Below, piece by piece: positions 11,116 through 22,450 of a stretch of DNA of 64,000 nucleotides. The position numbers were made by a program, and so were the translations under genes. The DNA lies in assembly GCA_029891385.1 (NCBI GenBank), contig JAIWQS010000093.1:930001-994000 (forward strand), written 5' to 3'. The notes under the pieces were generated by a model that had not been told where the DNA came from, did no database searches, and saw only the letters and a program-made list of their open reading frames with translations. The stretch's first letter is position 1, and each line of letters begins with the position of its first letter. Source of the DNA: Erythroxylum novogranatense. Taxonomy: Eukaryota > Streptophyta > Magnoliopsida > Malpighiales > Erythroxylaceae.

Positions 11116-11200
11116 AGTATTATGAACTTGGGCGATATGTTTGTTTCATGGGCACTCTTCGGATAAGTGTCAGAGCCCAGTATTATGATCGTACTTGGGC
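11112..11200 (+). repeat. Duplicated GCCCAG...CTTGGGC hairpin after the primer site
   Basis: GCCCAGTATTATGA followed by CTTGGGC occurs twice, at 11112-11133 and 11175-11200. Each can fold with a GCCCA/TGGGC stem. The first overlaps the end of the primer site. The duplicated hairpin in the 5' untranslated region is a candidate packaging or dimerisation signal (inference). Confidence 0.55.
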
Positions 11201-11873
11201 GTTTGTGTATAACTGATTTGTATAAGAGTGTTCAAGCATAAGATTGAAATTGTGAGTTTATGATAAAGATAAGGTGCATACCAAAGTGATTGATAGATGA
11301 AGATGATAAGAATGTTGAGTGATTTTAGGAGATTGTTCATAAAATTGAGATTTGAAGTCCATGAGGAATTAGGATGATTTGATTTTGTATATCCATTTGA
11401 GAGTGAAAGATGAGCATGGAGATGGATTTTTATCAATTATGTGAAGACCTAATTGAGTGTTCGATGAGGATTAAGAACTTTAATGAATTTTAGGTTTGTG
11501 ATGATGGAAAATTACGATTTGAACTGAATGATAACATTTGGATGAAATTGATTATACTTCTGTGAGATGAAAGTATGACTATTTGAAAGATGACATGATG
11601 ATAAAGATTAAATGATAAAGTGAACCATATTAGGGTTCCTTAAGAAATGGACCATTGACTTGTGTCCATATATGAAAAAAAAGGAGTTATAGATATAGTG
11701 CTTTGAGATGATATGGGTGATATGTGATATAAGAAGTGAAATGTTGTGAAGAGATATGACGAGGAACGTAGATAAGAAAAGTGATTTGATATGATTTCTG
11801 GAAAGGAATTAGGAAAAAGTGCTTGAGTTACGTGAAGTTTAATCAAGTATGAATTTCGAGGACGAAATTCTTT

Positions 11874-11888
11874 TAAGAGGGGGAGAAA
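11874..11888 (+). other. Polypurine tract of the LARD-like element
   Basis: AAGAGGGGGAGAAA directly precedes the LTR start TGTTGGA. This purine run after GACGAAATTCTTTT is typical of Tekay/Del-type elements. Confidence 0.85.
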
Positions 11889-14800
11889 TGTTGGACCCCG
11901 AACTTTTGATGACAATTAGAAATATTAAAATGAATTTAAAATGAGAAAGAAATTGGTGAGAAAATTATGAATTTAAGGAAATTTGATGAAATTAAGAAAT
12001 AATTTATGAGAAAAGAATTGTTTAATTTTGAGGACTTTGATATTTGAGTGAACTTATATGGATTATGAGAGGAAAGTGAATGAGTTGATTGAAATAAAGT
12101 TAAATAGCAAGAATTAAAGAGAAAAGTGTGAAAATTTGAAGAATTTAGAAAGTTTGACTTTTGAGAGAGAATATTTGACTTGATAGTTGACTTTTGTTTG
12201 AGGAGCATTTGAGAAAATGATCTTCTGAAACTTGTAGTTTATGTCAAGAGCTTTTCGTAGATATAAAGTTTGATATTTTCGATATCGGAGTGAGAGTTAT
12301 GATCGGTCAAAGTTCGTTTGAAGTTTGACTTTGAGGAAAAAAGTTGACTTTTTAATTGAGGCAAAATCCGAGAAAATGATCAACGTGAAACTTGTAGCCT
12401 CTGTCGAGAGCTTTTCGTGGATATAAAGTTTGCTATTTTTCGATGTCGGGATTGAGAGATATGAATTTCGGAAGATATACTTTGTTTTGAAAATGTTATT
12501 AAGTATAGATTTGCATGTGCTATACTTCGAGGCCACTCGTCGTATGGATTTAGTCTGAATTGGAATAAGTGGTCTTAATGAAAGTTTGAGCTTGTATTTC
12601 GATCTTTCCGACGCCATAAAGTTTGCAATTTTTCGAGATCGGGGCAAGGAGTTATGAGCGATTAAAAATTGGAAGTTGTTTAGGAAAACCGATTAAGACA
12701 GAATATTTGAGTGGAAATTTGACTTCCTTGGAAGCCAATTGATTTTTCTGTTCTTCAGGGAAGTTGTAGAGCTTCCTTTACCTTTCCATAGACACCAAAT
12801 TCGTCAAATTCCGAGTTCAGAATTAAGAGATATGATTTTGAAAAATTCAGTTATAAGTGGGTATTTAAGGTTTTGAAAATTTTTGTCGAACTCTCAACCC
12901 TTTTGCAATCTTTTGTTATAATTCTTCGTCTGACATCCGATTGATTCGATTCTTGAAGCGTTGGATTCCTAAGACAATTATGTTCATTTTTATGAAGAAA
13001 TATGATTTTAGGAGATTAAATGAAAAGAGATTGATTGAACTAAAGTAAGAGATGGGTTATAGGTTGTAAGTTGGATAATTTTCTGAACATGGTTCAGTAT
13101 TTTGCGATTTTTGGGAGATGTACAACTCCGATTGAGTTGATTCTTTAGGGAAAATAAAGTTAAAACATAGGGCTACAACTCTTGTGAAGGGATCGAAATT
13201 TAATTCCATCTTTAAGATTGTCAAATTCTGGACTGAAGTTATGTTAAAGTTCAGTTTCGGATTTTGTGCAGGTCAGTTAGTAATTCAGCCATAACTTCTT
13301 CGTTTTAGATCCGAATTGAGCGCCGTTGGTGGCGTTGGATTCTTAAGATCGAGAGGAACAATTTTTAAGAAGAAAGTTTGTTCAAATTATTTCGTTTAGT
13401 TGCTCGAATTCAGGTTGCAAGTTATCAGTTTTTCAAAATCCTGCACAGGGGTAATTTTGAAATTAGGCAAATAAGTGAGGGCAAAATAGTCATTTGCCCT
13501 CCATTTTTAATGAGGTGGCAGAACACATGGGAGGCTGTCGTTTTGTGTTCTGGAATGCACGAAATTGAAGCAAAATGAAAGAAAGAAAAGATGAAGAAGA
13601 GAGAAGAAGGAGAGGGGCGATAGTGGAGAAGGGAGGAGAAGCAAGTTTCAATTTTTTTTCTCCATGTTTCTCAAGGGTGATTTTCGTTAGTTTTAAGAGT
13701 AAAGAGGAGGAAGAAGAACATGGAAGCTTGCAACATGAAGAAATTCGAAAATTAGATTGAAAAAGGTAAGAGAGAGAAAGTTTTGATTTTGAAAATTTTA
13801 TGAGTTTGTTGATTGATTTGGCTTGGAATGGATATGAATTGAGTTTATCTATGATTATTTAAAGAGATTAGACTATGGCTATGTTTAATTTTGGTTATGG
13901 AAAATTCTAGAGAGAGAAAGCTTAGTGAAGAAGATGATGAATAGTGAAATTTGGGGATTTTTGAAATTGATGATTTAGATAGATTGAATTAGTGATGAAT
14001 TTGAGATATCCTAATTTAATTTTGATGTTTATGCTTTAGGTGAAGTTTAATTTGAAAATTTGAAAATTTGGAGTTTAGGCCAAATTAGGAATTTTGGGGT
14101 TTTTGTGAATTATTGGGGTTTTTGTGAATTAATGGTGTATAATCATAATTAAGAGTAGGAATTGATGAAATATGAAATCAATTTTGAAGAAATTATGTTT
14201 TATGAGATTGAATTTGGGTGTATTGGTTTAGCCAATTTTGAAAATTGAGGATTTTCAAAATTGGAGATTGAAATAGCTTGGAATTATGGTAAATTGGTGA
14301 ATTCTAAGTTAATTTTGAAAATTATGCTATTTATGATGTGAATTTGGATTATTATGGTTTAGGTTTTGTTAAATTGAAGAGAGAGAAGCAAAAGTCAAAT
14401 TCAAGCATTGGACAAGTTGCTTGCATGGAAATAAGGTGGGTAGTATATTTATTTATTGAATTATAAGCTAAATGTGACTTTTAAAATTAAAGAAAGCAAT
14501 TGTTGAAAAAAAATGTTTGAAAAGAAAATGTAAAAGTTGAAATTATGATTTCAAAGGATGAAAATGAGTTTAAGAAATACAAGACTTATGAACTTCATGG
14601 GTTTCAAATTATTTGATTTATGATTTAAAGAAATTAGTGCATATTTTGTCATGAATGTGATTATTATGTGATTAATTTGATGCTATGAATTGCATTAGAT
14701 GATTATGTGAATTTATGTGATTTTATGCTTGTGTCATTTATGACACAATTTGATGTTATGAGTTGAAAATATGAAAATCAAGAGATTTTAAAAGGTGCCT

Positions 14801-16231
14801 TCGCAATCAATTTGCGTTATGTGTTAAGTGGGTTTGGTCAGTCCTTTGTGAGTCGTCATTGTCTCTACTCGCTAAGCCTTCATTTTACTGCAATAGGCAA
14901 TGGAGATTCGACACGGTCTCCTTTCACGCTACTTTGGACCGTTATGGGAAAGTGTAGTACGTCTGTTCACGATCGCACATGACCGCATGCGGAATGTGCA
15001 AGATTTCGTTAGGACCAAACCAAACCAATTTCGATGTGTTATGTGTTTTGATTTGTTTATAATGTGATGCATTCATATTTAAAGTGTGCATGATTTGAAA
15101 AAGGTTTAGATTTTGAGAAATAAGACAAGAATTTATAATCATGAAAGTTCTAAGGTTTATGTAAGTTTTGAAAAGTTTGAAAATGAGATTTTGGATAAAT
15201 GCTTAAATAGGAAATTTTGAAAAGTTTGAAAAGTTTAAAAAGAAAATATTTTCGCTTATTGTTCGGTTTATAAATGTATTATCCACGAGCTTCGAAGCTC
15301 ACCCCCTTTCATCCCCAAATCTCCGTGTTTTTACGCAGGAGATCGGATGGAAGCGAGTATGATCACAAATCGACTTGTGTATGTTCGTATTATGTTTAAA
15401 GTTTGATGTGGTATTAGATCTTTATGGATAGTTAGAAAGCTAGTAAAGTGTATTTTAGTCCGATTGTATATGAATGGTTTTGCTTGTGGCGAGAAATGTA
15501 TAAGATTGTATTGTGTTCTAATGAGTTATAAGTATGATTATACTTTATGTATGAGATTGATTTTGAATGTGGTTGGGATTGGTTGAAATTTTGAGTTGAG
15601 ATGGTTATGGATTGAATTTATGAAGTGTTTAGAATTAAGATTGTGTTCTCATTGGTGTTTGGATGCCGGACGGGAGGTCCGATGTTGCTTGTGTTATTGG
15701 ATGGATTACGATATTAGAAGTGCGCTTGCTTTGTTTTAAATTTTGAAATGTCAAAATACAAACAGCATATCTTTAGAAATTTCAAGAAAATTTCGTAAAA
15801 TGGGTTTAAAGAAATGAGTTTGAGGATTTATATGAACGATAAGAAATGATTAAAATGGATGAAGTGAGAAAGAATAGAAATGTAGGGATTGTTTATATGT
15901 TGAATGAGTTTGATTAAGAGAAAAGGAAAGAATAAAAAAAATTCGGATTTGAAATGTCGTAAGGTTTCCAAAGCGATTATGTTCGCTCGATCATTTTTCC
16001 GGTTTTTGTTCCTGATGTCGGATTCGTTTTGTTAAGTGTTTGTTTCCGCTTCGATTTGTATTCGATCCGCTTCGCTACCTTCGGTTTGATCTGATTCGTC
16101 CGATTCAAACTTTCCGAGTATTTGCTTCATTCTACCGATTCGATTTGTATTCGATTAGCGATTTCGCTTTCGATTTTCCATTTTTCCGCTCCGCTTTTCG
16201 TTGGGATCCGGTTCTCGATCGGGTTCCAACA
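11889..16231 (+). repeat. 3' LTR of the LARD-like element (4343 bp)
   Basis: It runs from TGTTGGACCCCGAAC to GGGTTCCAACA. The 5' portion is purine-rich and A/T-rich and includes degenerate internal repeats at 12231-12850. The segment about 14355-14938 is absent from the 5' LTR. The right part carries the CTCACCCCCTTTCATCC segment near 15298. No gene is supported: open frames at 11936-12208, 12297-12647 and 16040-16288 lack family motifs and are broken or absent in the partner LTR. Confidence 0.9.
12231..12850 (+). repeat. Degenerate internal repeats in the LARD LTR
   Basis: A segment containing GAGCTTTTCGTAGATATAAA, then a TTTTTCGATATCGG-type word and GAGAGATATGA, recurs with drift near 12249, 12409, 12600 and 12768. 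The spacing is about 160-190 bp. This looks like an old tandem duplication in the U3 part of the LTR. Confidence 0.6.
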
Positions 16232-16608
16232 CGTAGCCTCTTATCGTGGTCATTACTTAGAAATCTCGGCCGAGTATGTATGTCGTGAAGAGTGTCTTGC
16301 GATATAAAGTAATGAGTCCCGTGATAAGAACCGAACTCACTTGACTAGATTTGGACGTAGTCGACCTAGTGAGAGTTGACACATTGCCCATACTCATAAC
16401 CAAGTGGGGTATAGCATGGTGAAAGGACTAATTGCACGGTAATTGTCTATGGAAGGGTTCGTGATATGGTCCATAATGAATATATATTCATTCGTCAAAC
16501 CAATTACTTTCCGGTCAATTGGGGGTCATGATGTGTTGCTAGATACCGCTCATGATTTGCTTAGATTAAGTATTAATTTAAGTGACCAACATAACCAGGA
16601 ACCTAAGG
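16232..16608 (+). repeat. Forward-oriented Copia LTR fragment
   Basis: It matches the middle of the Copia LTR family (equivalent to about 1125-1480 of C0), including CATACTCATAACCAAGTGGG and GGGGGTCATGATGTGTTGCTAG. It starts immediately after the LARD 3' LTR and stops at GGAACCTAA, where the sequence switches strand into the C1 LTR. Confidence 0.8.
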
Positions 16609-17407
16609 TGTCAACTCTTACTAGTCTGACTACGTCAAATCTAGTCCAAGTGATATCGCTTCTTGTCACTGACTCATTACTTTATATGTCACAAGACACT
16701 CTTCATGACATATGTATTCCGACGAGATTTCCAAGTAATGACCCGATAAGAAGCCATGGGTATCATCTTCGCTATCACGTAGTGGTGAATCCTCTATTGG
16801 CTACTCAATTACCTTCGAATACCTCAAGCTGTACCCAATCACCACCGTATGAGTGACCTATGTAAGGCAACAAGGAATGGATTCAAAGCACGTAATCAAG
16901 ATTCAAGATATCCTCGAGTATCTCAAGTCTAAGGATACTTGCACCATTGCTATGATGAGATTATCACCGACATTAGAATAGACATCCATATGATGATCTC
17001 ATAGCGAGGTCATCCAATGTACTTACTACCTCTAGTAAGCATTCACATCTCAACCCTAAATATCTCATATTTACAGCTTCGAGATCCACCGCTGATCAAA
17101 TCAAGGAGCTTGAATGTGTTAGTCTCTCCGGATTATCGATGTCCAATTTTAGTAATCCTACGACTAGGGATAATTTAGATCTTGACATAATTGCACATGA
17201 TAGGAATCTCAATAGTATGATCACATCATAATTTCCTTCATGCTATGTCATATATCATGGACTTCATTAATTTGCTTATAGATCAATATCGCTCATAAAT
17301 AATGAACATCAAATTAATGAAATATGCCTTTCTTTATTTATTCATAAAATGCACAACTTTGTATAAAACGCGCTAAAGGCGATTGCCTTTAGGGCACTAC
17401 TCTAACA
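16609..17407 (-). repeat. C1 3' LTR, truncated by an inverted junction
   Basis: Read on the minus strand it starts TGTTAGAGTAGTGCCC at 17407 next to the polypurine tract (17408-17424, complement of AAATCTCCCACTTGACC). It covers only about the first 800 bases of the roughly 1.8-kb LTR, then meets 16232-16608 in the opposite orientation. About 150 bp around 16610-16760 is an imperfect inverted repeat of 16240-16390. Confidence 0.85.
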
Positions 17408-17424
17408 AAATCTCCCACTTGACC

Positions 17425-17958
17425 TAAAGCCAATCGCCTTGGTATCTAATACCATAAGCGAGTACATGAGAATCAAAATTCTTCTGTGACAACGACTTTG
17501 TCAACGGATCAGGAATATTCTACTCCGTGGCAATTTCTCTATCTCGACATCACTCGACCAATGATCTCCCGATCGATGATATCTCATGAGTATGTGTTTG
17601 GATCGTTGATGAGACCTTGGTTCTTTCGCCTGCGCAATAGCCCCATTGTTGTCACAATACAACTTTACGGGCCCATCACAGCTAGGAACCACACCAAGTT
17701 CAGTAATGAGCTTTTTGATCAAAACAGCTTCCTTTGCTGCGTCTGAAGCAGCAATGTACTCTGCCTCGGTTGTCGAATCGGCAGTTGTCTCTTGTTTGGA
17801 ACTCTTCCAATTGACCGCCCCGTCATTCAGTGTGAATATATAACCTGATTGGGATTTAAAATCATCCTTATCAGATTGAAAACTGGCATCTGTATACCCG
17901 CTCACTTTGAGATCTCCATCTCCATATATCAAGAAAACATCCTTAGTCCTTCGCAAGT
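17425..17958 (-). pseudogene. pol: C1 RNase H, largely open
   Basis: A minus-strand frame of 151 codons (17956 to 17501) holds most of the Copia RNase H domain: FLIYGDGDLKVSGYTDASFQ with the first catalytic-type Asp, SGYIFTLNDGAVNWKSSKQE, TEAEYIAASDAAKEA with the Glu, and VKLYCDNNGAIAQAKEP with the Asp. It ends at 17501 because of a frameshift, and the usual last part lies at 17430-17500. Its upstream side is cut by the Athila insertion at 17958. This is the best preserved RNase H of the four Copia copies. It is not functional alone, since its RT half is displaced to 30802. Confidence 0.92.
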
Positions 17959-19392
17959 TGATTGAACCAAGTTTATATTATAAATTGGCTACCTTTTCAT
18001 AGCTGCTTATGCATTAGTTGACTCCTAATTGATGTTTTTCTGTGCTTAAATTTGTTCCTCATACTGATCTCTTTTAATTCACAATTTGCTAGTAAATTGT
18101 CATGATTTGATACTAATCTTTCCATAATTTTCATGAGGACAATTGATACTGCAAATTGTTATTATTTTATTGCAAGAGCAAAGGAGTCAACACATTAGGA
18201 AGTCAAGAGGTCAATCCACACGTCGCGACGAGCATATCATTTCCATACGTCACGACGAGCATATCATTTCCATACGTCATGACGCATTTGCGTATATCGA
18301 CTGAAATGGAAAGTTTGTCTCACCGCCTCGACCACCCGCACTCCACCATATAAAAACCTTGCTATTTTTAGGTCAAAACAGATCGAGATCCGTGGAGACT
18401 TTCACAAGCGCACTTTACGCCGAGACCGGAGACGCATGCACCTTGATCACTGGCAAGAGAGAGACGACACCGCCCTTCACCATCGCCTTCACATTTTCAT
18501 CTCCGCTAACTACAACCATCAACATCGCCACCGCCACCATCTTACGCCAACATGAGCATGGTTCAATCTCCGAAGAGTTGAGGGACCGATCGAGCAACTT
18601 GCGCTAAGTCACCTTTCCTCTTGAAAATGTAGCAGCGACTTGAGTTCACATAAGCTTCAAAGGGAGTAATCGATAGTGTCTCAAGTTTAGTTATATTTAT
18701 GTAAACTCGAGTTAGAGGATGCATCGGTATAGCTAGATTAACATTGTTATAGTTTAACTGTGTCTTTGAACACTACGCTGAGAGTTGGACAAAGTAATTT
18801 GTAGAATGTTTGATGCTTAATATATGAAGTTTCATATATGTCATTGGGTATTGCATTTACTATCTTCATCTCGCATAGTTGTGTTTGATTAAGACTGTTG
18901 TGTTTTAACCCCATCGACCGATTGCATTTGCTTGTCCAATTCTCACACTAAGGTTTTCAACAAAGATTTAAAGAATGGAGTTCATTAGTTAAATCTTTGG
19001 ACCTAAAGAGTCCTTTAGGGTTGATCTTCAAACTTAGTGGATTGTGTCCCCGAAAATCATTTTGAACCGTGATAGCTGCGCCCATTTTCAAGAGGATTTT
19101 ATCAATTTGATTTCTATATGATTTTGTTAATTGCATTATTTCCAAAATTCCAAAATATTCTTTTATACTTTTTCCAATTTTGATTACTTTATCGCCTTTA
19201 ACCAAAATACCAAACCCCGCTTTATCAACTTGATTGCAATTTTGACATTTAGGCTAGTTTAGACCTTTTCACTTGGTTCCAATTAAGTGAGATTTAACCG
19301 AGGATTGCAACCTATACCGCAATCTTGAATTTATTATATTTGATCGGTTTCCAAGGATCGATCGTAAGATCGAATCGACAGAGCCTCGATCA
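17959..19392 (+). repeat. Athila 5' LTR
   Basis: 1434 bp. It includes three copies of an ACGTCGCGACG-type palindrome about 25 bp apart (about 18222, 18247 and 18272), a TATA box at 18349, and the sequence ACTAAGGTTTTCAACAAAG near 18947 in the downstream part. It ends CCTCGATCA. Confidence 0.95.
18349..18356 (+). promoter_or_regulatory. Athila LTR TATA box
   Basis: TATAAAAA within CTCCACCATATAAAAACC, about 75 bp downstream of the palindrome cluster. It is conserved at 29748-29755 in the 3' LTR. It likely positions transcription start about 30 bp downstream. Confidence 0.7.
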
Positions 19393-19395
19393 AAT

Positions 19396-19413
19396 TGGCG
19401 CCGTTACCGGGGA
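19396..19413 (+). other. Athila primer binding site (Asp tRNA type)
   Basis: TGGCGCCGTTACCGGGGA lies four bases after the LTR. It differs by one base from the usual Athila site TGGCGCCGTTGCCGGGGA. Confidence 0.92.
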
Positions 19414-19693
19414 ACCAAGAAATTGGTTTACCATTGGATAGCCATTGTCATTCATTTCATTGTCGTTGATAATCGGAATCATTGTTTTTGCTTGCATTTA
19501 GTATAGTTTGATTTTCCTTTGCACACGCATACATCATACTTTGATTTTGTCTCTTACTTTGCACATCTTTCACACATACACACATTGATACACTCATACT
19601 CTCACATTCATCACATTTCACTTTTATCTGATATTGTGTGATTGTGAGAAAATTTTGTTACTACATTCTTCATTTGAGGATTGATTTTTGTGC

Positions 19694-21720
19694 ATGCCCA
19701 GGAGAGGTAGACTTGTTCAATTCCAACCTGAAGTTGAGAGACATTTGAGGAGACTTAGGAAAGAGAGGAAAGAACAAAAGAGAAAGAGATTAGTTGAGCG
19801 AGATAGTGAGAACATGGCTGAGAATCCAATCATTTTCCCAAATCCTGATTTTCCCGTACACCAGCTGAGAAATGGGACTAATGGAGGAAATGGTGAGCAT
19901 GAGAGAGTAGGAGAGAACAATGAGAACTAGCGACGTAGGACCATTAGGGAAGCAACAACTTCTGATGTGCATTATGAGCCATTTACTGCTGCTTGCCCTA
20001 ATTTTGATGTTAATTTTGAGATTAAAGGTTTGTTGATTAATTCCCTTCCTAAATTTCATGGTTTGGCGAGAGGATCCATATATGCACTTACAAGTTTTGA
20101 CGATGATTTGCGTAGTATGAAGCCGTAGGAGCTACTTTGGATCAAAGTGCTATGGAAGGTGTTTCATTTGTCCTCGAAGGAAAGGCAAGAGAGTGGTACA
20201 TGAGTCTTCCGAGGCATGTGGCTAATGCCTATCATACCGGGCCAACTTTGAGGAAAGCATTTTGGAGAAATATTTTCCAGCCTCTAGGACATCTTCAATG
20301 AGGAAGGAAATCTATTCAGCCCGCCAGGATTATGATGAGTCACTGTATGATTATTAGAACCGCTTCTAAGATCTTCTGTCCAGATGTCCCCATCACCAAA
20401 TCCCTGATGAACAATTGGTGTAGTATTTTTATGATGGGTTAAAGAGTCAAGAGAAAGGTATGCTAGATGTCGATCCGAGGATCTTTGATTGACCTTACAG
20501 CATTGGAAGCATGGGACTTGATAAAGAAGATGGCCTTAAACCATCAACAATATAGTGTAAGAGACTTTAGAGGATTGGATGAATTGGGAGCTTTGACAGC
20601 TCAAGCAAAGAGAATGGAAAGTCTGTAAACAAAGGTAGATTCGCTGGAGAACAGGATAACATCACAGTTGTCCTGCATTTCTGCTGAGTTGAAGAACTTG
20701 AATGTGCATCGCCCATCATCTTCTACAGATATTACTGCACCCAGTTGTGATAATTGTGGGTCGGTGATGCACATTTCAAGTGTTTGTCCTGGAAGATATG
20801 AAGAGGTGTCAGCTGTGTATCCAGGAAGAGCTAATCAGAAGTGGGACCCCTACTCTAACACGTACAATGAGGGATGGAAGTCCAATCCGAGATTTGGTTG
20901 GAGAAATGAGGAGAGCAGGGCCCCAAACAGATTTTCACAAGGGGGAGGAGCTGGTACTTCCTCTAGCCAATTCCCAAATCAACAGCAAGCCCTGACGGTC
21001 CCACCAAAAGAAGACACTAATCAGCTGCTTTACAGTATGATGACGCTGATGAAGGAAGAGAGGGATTCTAATGTTAACCAATTCAATTCCATTTCTTCTC
21101 TTATTCAACAGGATTCCTTAAAGACTGCTGCTAGATTCAATGCCTTGGAGAAGTGAATGGAACAATGGGAGACCAAGGCGGAGAACATAAATTCTTATGT
21201 CACTCAATTGTCCAACAACATGAGTGAAAACCAAGCAAAAAGCAGTGGGACTATTCCTTCAAATACTGTGATGAATCCGAAGAGTTTGAATGCAATTGCC
21301 CTCCAGAGTGGGAAGCAAGTGAGGTTTAATCCTTAAGTAGATGAGGAGGCATGTGAGGATGAGATTGATAGTGAGTCAGTACCTCCACCAAAGGACAAGA
21401 TTAAGAAATCAGAAAGTGTGAGGGAAGAAGAGCTTTTGAGAGAGAAAAAGCATGCTTCAAGGAACAAGGGAACTACTTCAGAGAGTTCCAATGATCAAGC
21501 AGAAAGTGGAGAATCGAGCAAGCAATCCAACAAAGGTAAGGAGGTAAGTATTCAAGACCTTCCTTTTCCAAATTCATATTTGATGAGCAAGTGCATGAAT
21601 GAGAGTAAACATGAGAAAGAAATAATTGATTTGTTTGGGAAAGTTAAAGTGAATGTGCCTTTGCTAGATTTAGTGAAGAGAGTTTCGACCTATGCAAAAT
21701 ATTTGAAGGAATTATGAACT
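19694..21720 (+). pseudogene. gag: Athila gag remnant
   Basis: ATG at 19694 opens MPRRGRLVQF, giving 78 codons to a TAG at 19928. The same frame continues with LINSLPKFHGLA, characteristic of Athila Gag. A frameshift near 20123 moves to a frame with GATLDQ and KAREWYMSLP, and a later shift gives SMRKEIYSARQDYDESLYDY. The last third (20668-21717) is in one frame with stops at 21154, 21334 and 21715. It holds a CCHC-like knuckle CDNCGSVMHISSVC (about 20746-20787), SLNAIALQSGKQVRFNP and a charged linker. Several stops are one C-to-T step from the expected codon. Confidence 0.9.
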
Positions 21721-21750
21721 AACAAGAGAAAGTTTAGGCCAAATGAGAGA

Positions 21751-22450
21751 GTGCAAGTGAGCTCAAATGTTTCAGCTTTGTTCAAGCCGCAAATACCTAT
21801 CAAGTGTCAAGACCCTGGATCTTTCACCATCCCTTGCATCTTAGGGAAAGTGACTATAGGTAGAGCTTTGTTAGATCTGGGGGCAGCGATAAATGTGATG
21901 CCTAAGTCAGTTTATGAGGCCTTAGGAGTGAAGAGTATTAAGCCCACATCTGTTGTCCTCCAGTTGGCTGATAGATCATTTAGGCATCCAGTGGGTATCA
22001 TTGAGGACATCTTGGTCCAGGTTAAAGGGTTAGTATTTCCTGCTGATTTTTATGTACTTGATATGTCTTATGAAGTTGTGCAGGATACTTCCTTAATTCT
22101 CGGACGACCCTTTTTGCAGACTGCAAGCACAATGATCAGTATGAAGAAAGGTAAGATCACCATGGAGGTAGGTGACCAACAGTTGAGCTTTAATATGTAT
22201 GAGGCAATGAAGCACCCACATGAGGATTATTCACTTTTGGGTGTGAACATGATTGATTTAGCTGTGGAAAATGCTTGCCAAAAATATGAGTTACAACAAG
22301 ATTCTTTGGATACTGGATTACATTCACTTGATTTTGGAAAAGGGTTTTCTGTCCATGTTTCAGGGAAGCAGGAAGGCTTAGTCACAACCACTCACCAGGA
22401 GACAGACTTCATCCGAGATGAAAGAGGGAGTGATTTCTTTTCTCTTGAAC
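21751..22450 (+). pseudogene. pol: Athila aspartic protease region
   Basis: This is the open part (21751-22863 is uninterrupted) in the same frame as the end of gag. Protease motifs are present: GRALLDLGAAINVMPKSVYEALG with the catalytic-type D-L-G-A starting at 21874 (the usual Athila form), LQLADRSFRHPVGIIEDILV, FPADFYVLDM and LILGRPFL with the ILGRPF flap/end motif. The protease would mature the polyprotein inside particles. The domain looks intact, but the stop at 21715 separates it from gag and the frame ends at 22861, before RT. Confidence 0.9.

Larger units (their letters stand above)
11098..11888 (+). other. Interior of the LARD-like element, no gene seen
   Basis: 791 bp between the LTRs. 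The only structures are the primer site, two hairpins at 11112-11200, a pol-end-like AATTTCGAGGACGAAATTCT at about 11850-11869 and the polypurine tract. A minus-strand open frame at 11640-11915 runs into the LTR and has no recognisable motif, so I do not call it a gene. Confidence 0.8.
1..16231 (+). mobile_element. Non-autonomous Gypsy-like LTR retrotransposon (LARD-like), left end outside window
   Basis: Two direct copies of one long LTR flank a 791-bp interior. The first copy ends TCCAACA at 11097 and is followed by a Met-type primer site. The second starts TGTTGGA at 11889 straight after a polypurine tract and ends TCCAACA at 16231, so the termini are the inverted pair TGTTGGA/TCCAACA. Window base 1 matches about base 14125 of the second copy, so about 2.2 kb of the 5' LTR lies to the left. 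The interior has no recognisable gag or pol. Its last bases resemble the end of Tekay/Del-type pol (AATTTCGAGGACGAAATTCT), so mobilisation by a Tekay-like partner is inferred. The target duplication cannot be checked. Copia C0 interrupts the 5' LTR. Confidence 0.8.

Noticed and set aside
11640..12647. Minus-strand frames of 90-116 codons in the LARD interior and LTR
   Set aside because: Low-complexity translations rich in Ser, Phe and Ile from A/T-rich DNA, with no motif. The first crosses the LTR boundary.
16443..16856. 137-codon open frame across the inverted LTR junction
   Set aside because: It spans two opposite-strand LTR pieces, so it is a product of the rearrangement, and no LTR copy elsewhere keeps it.
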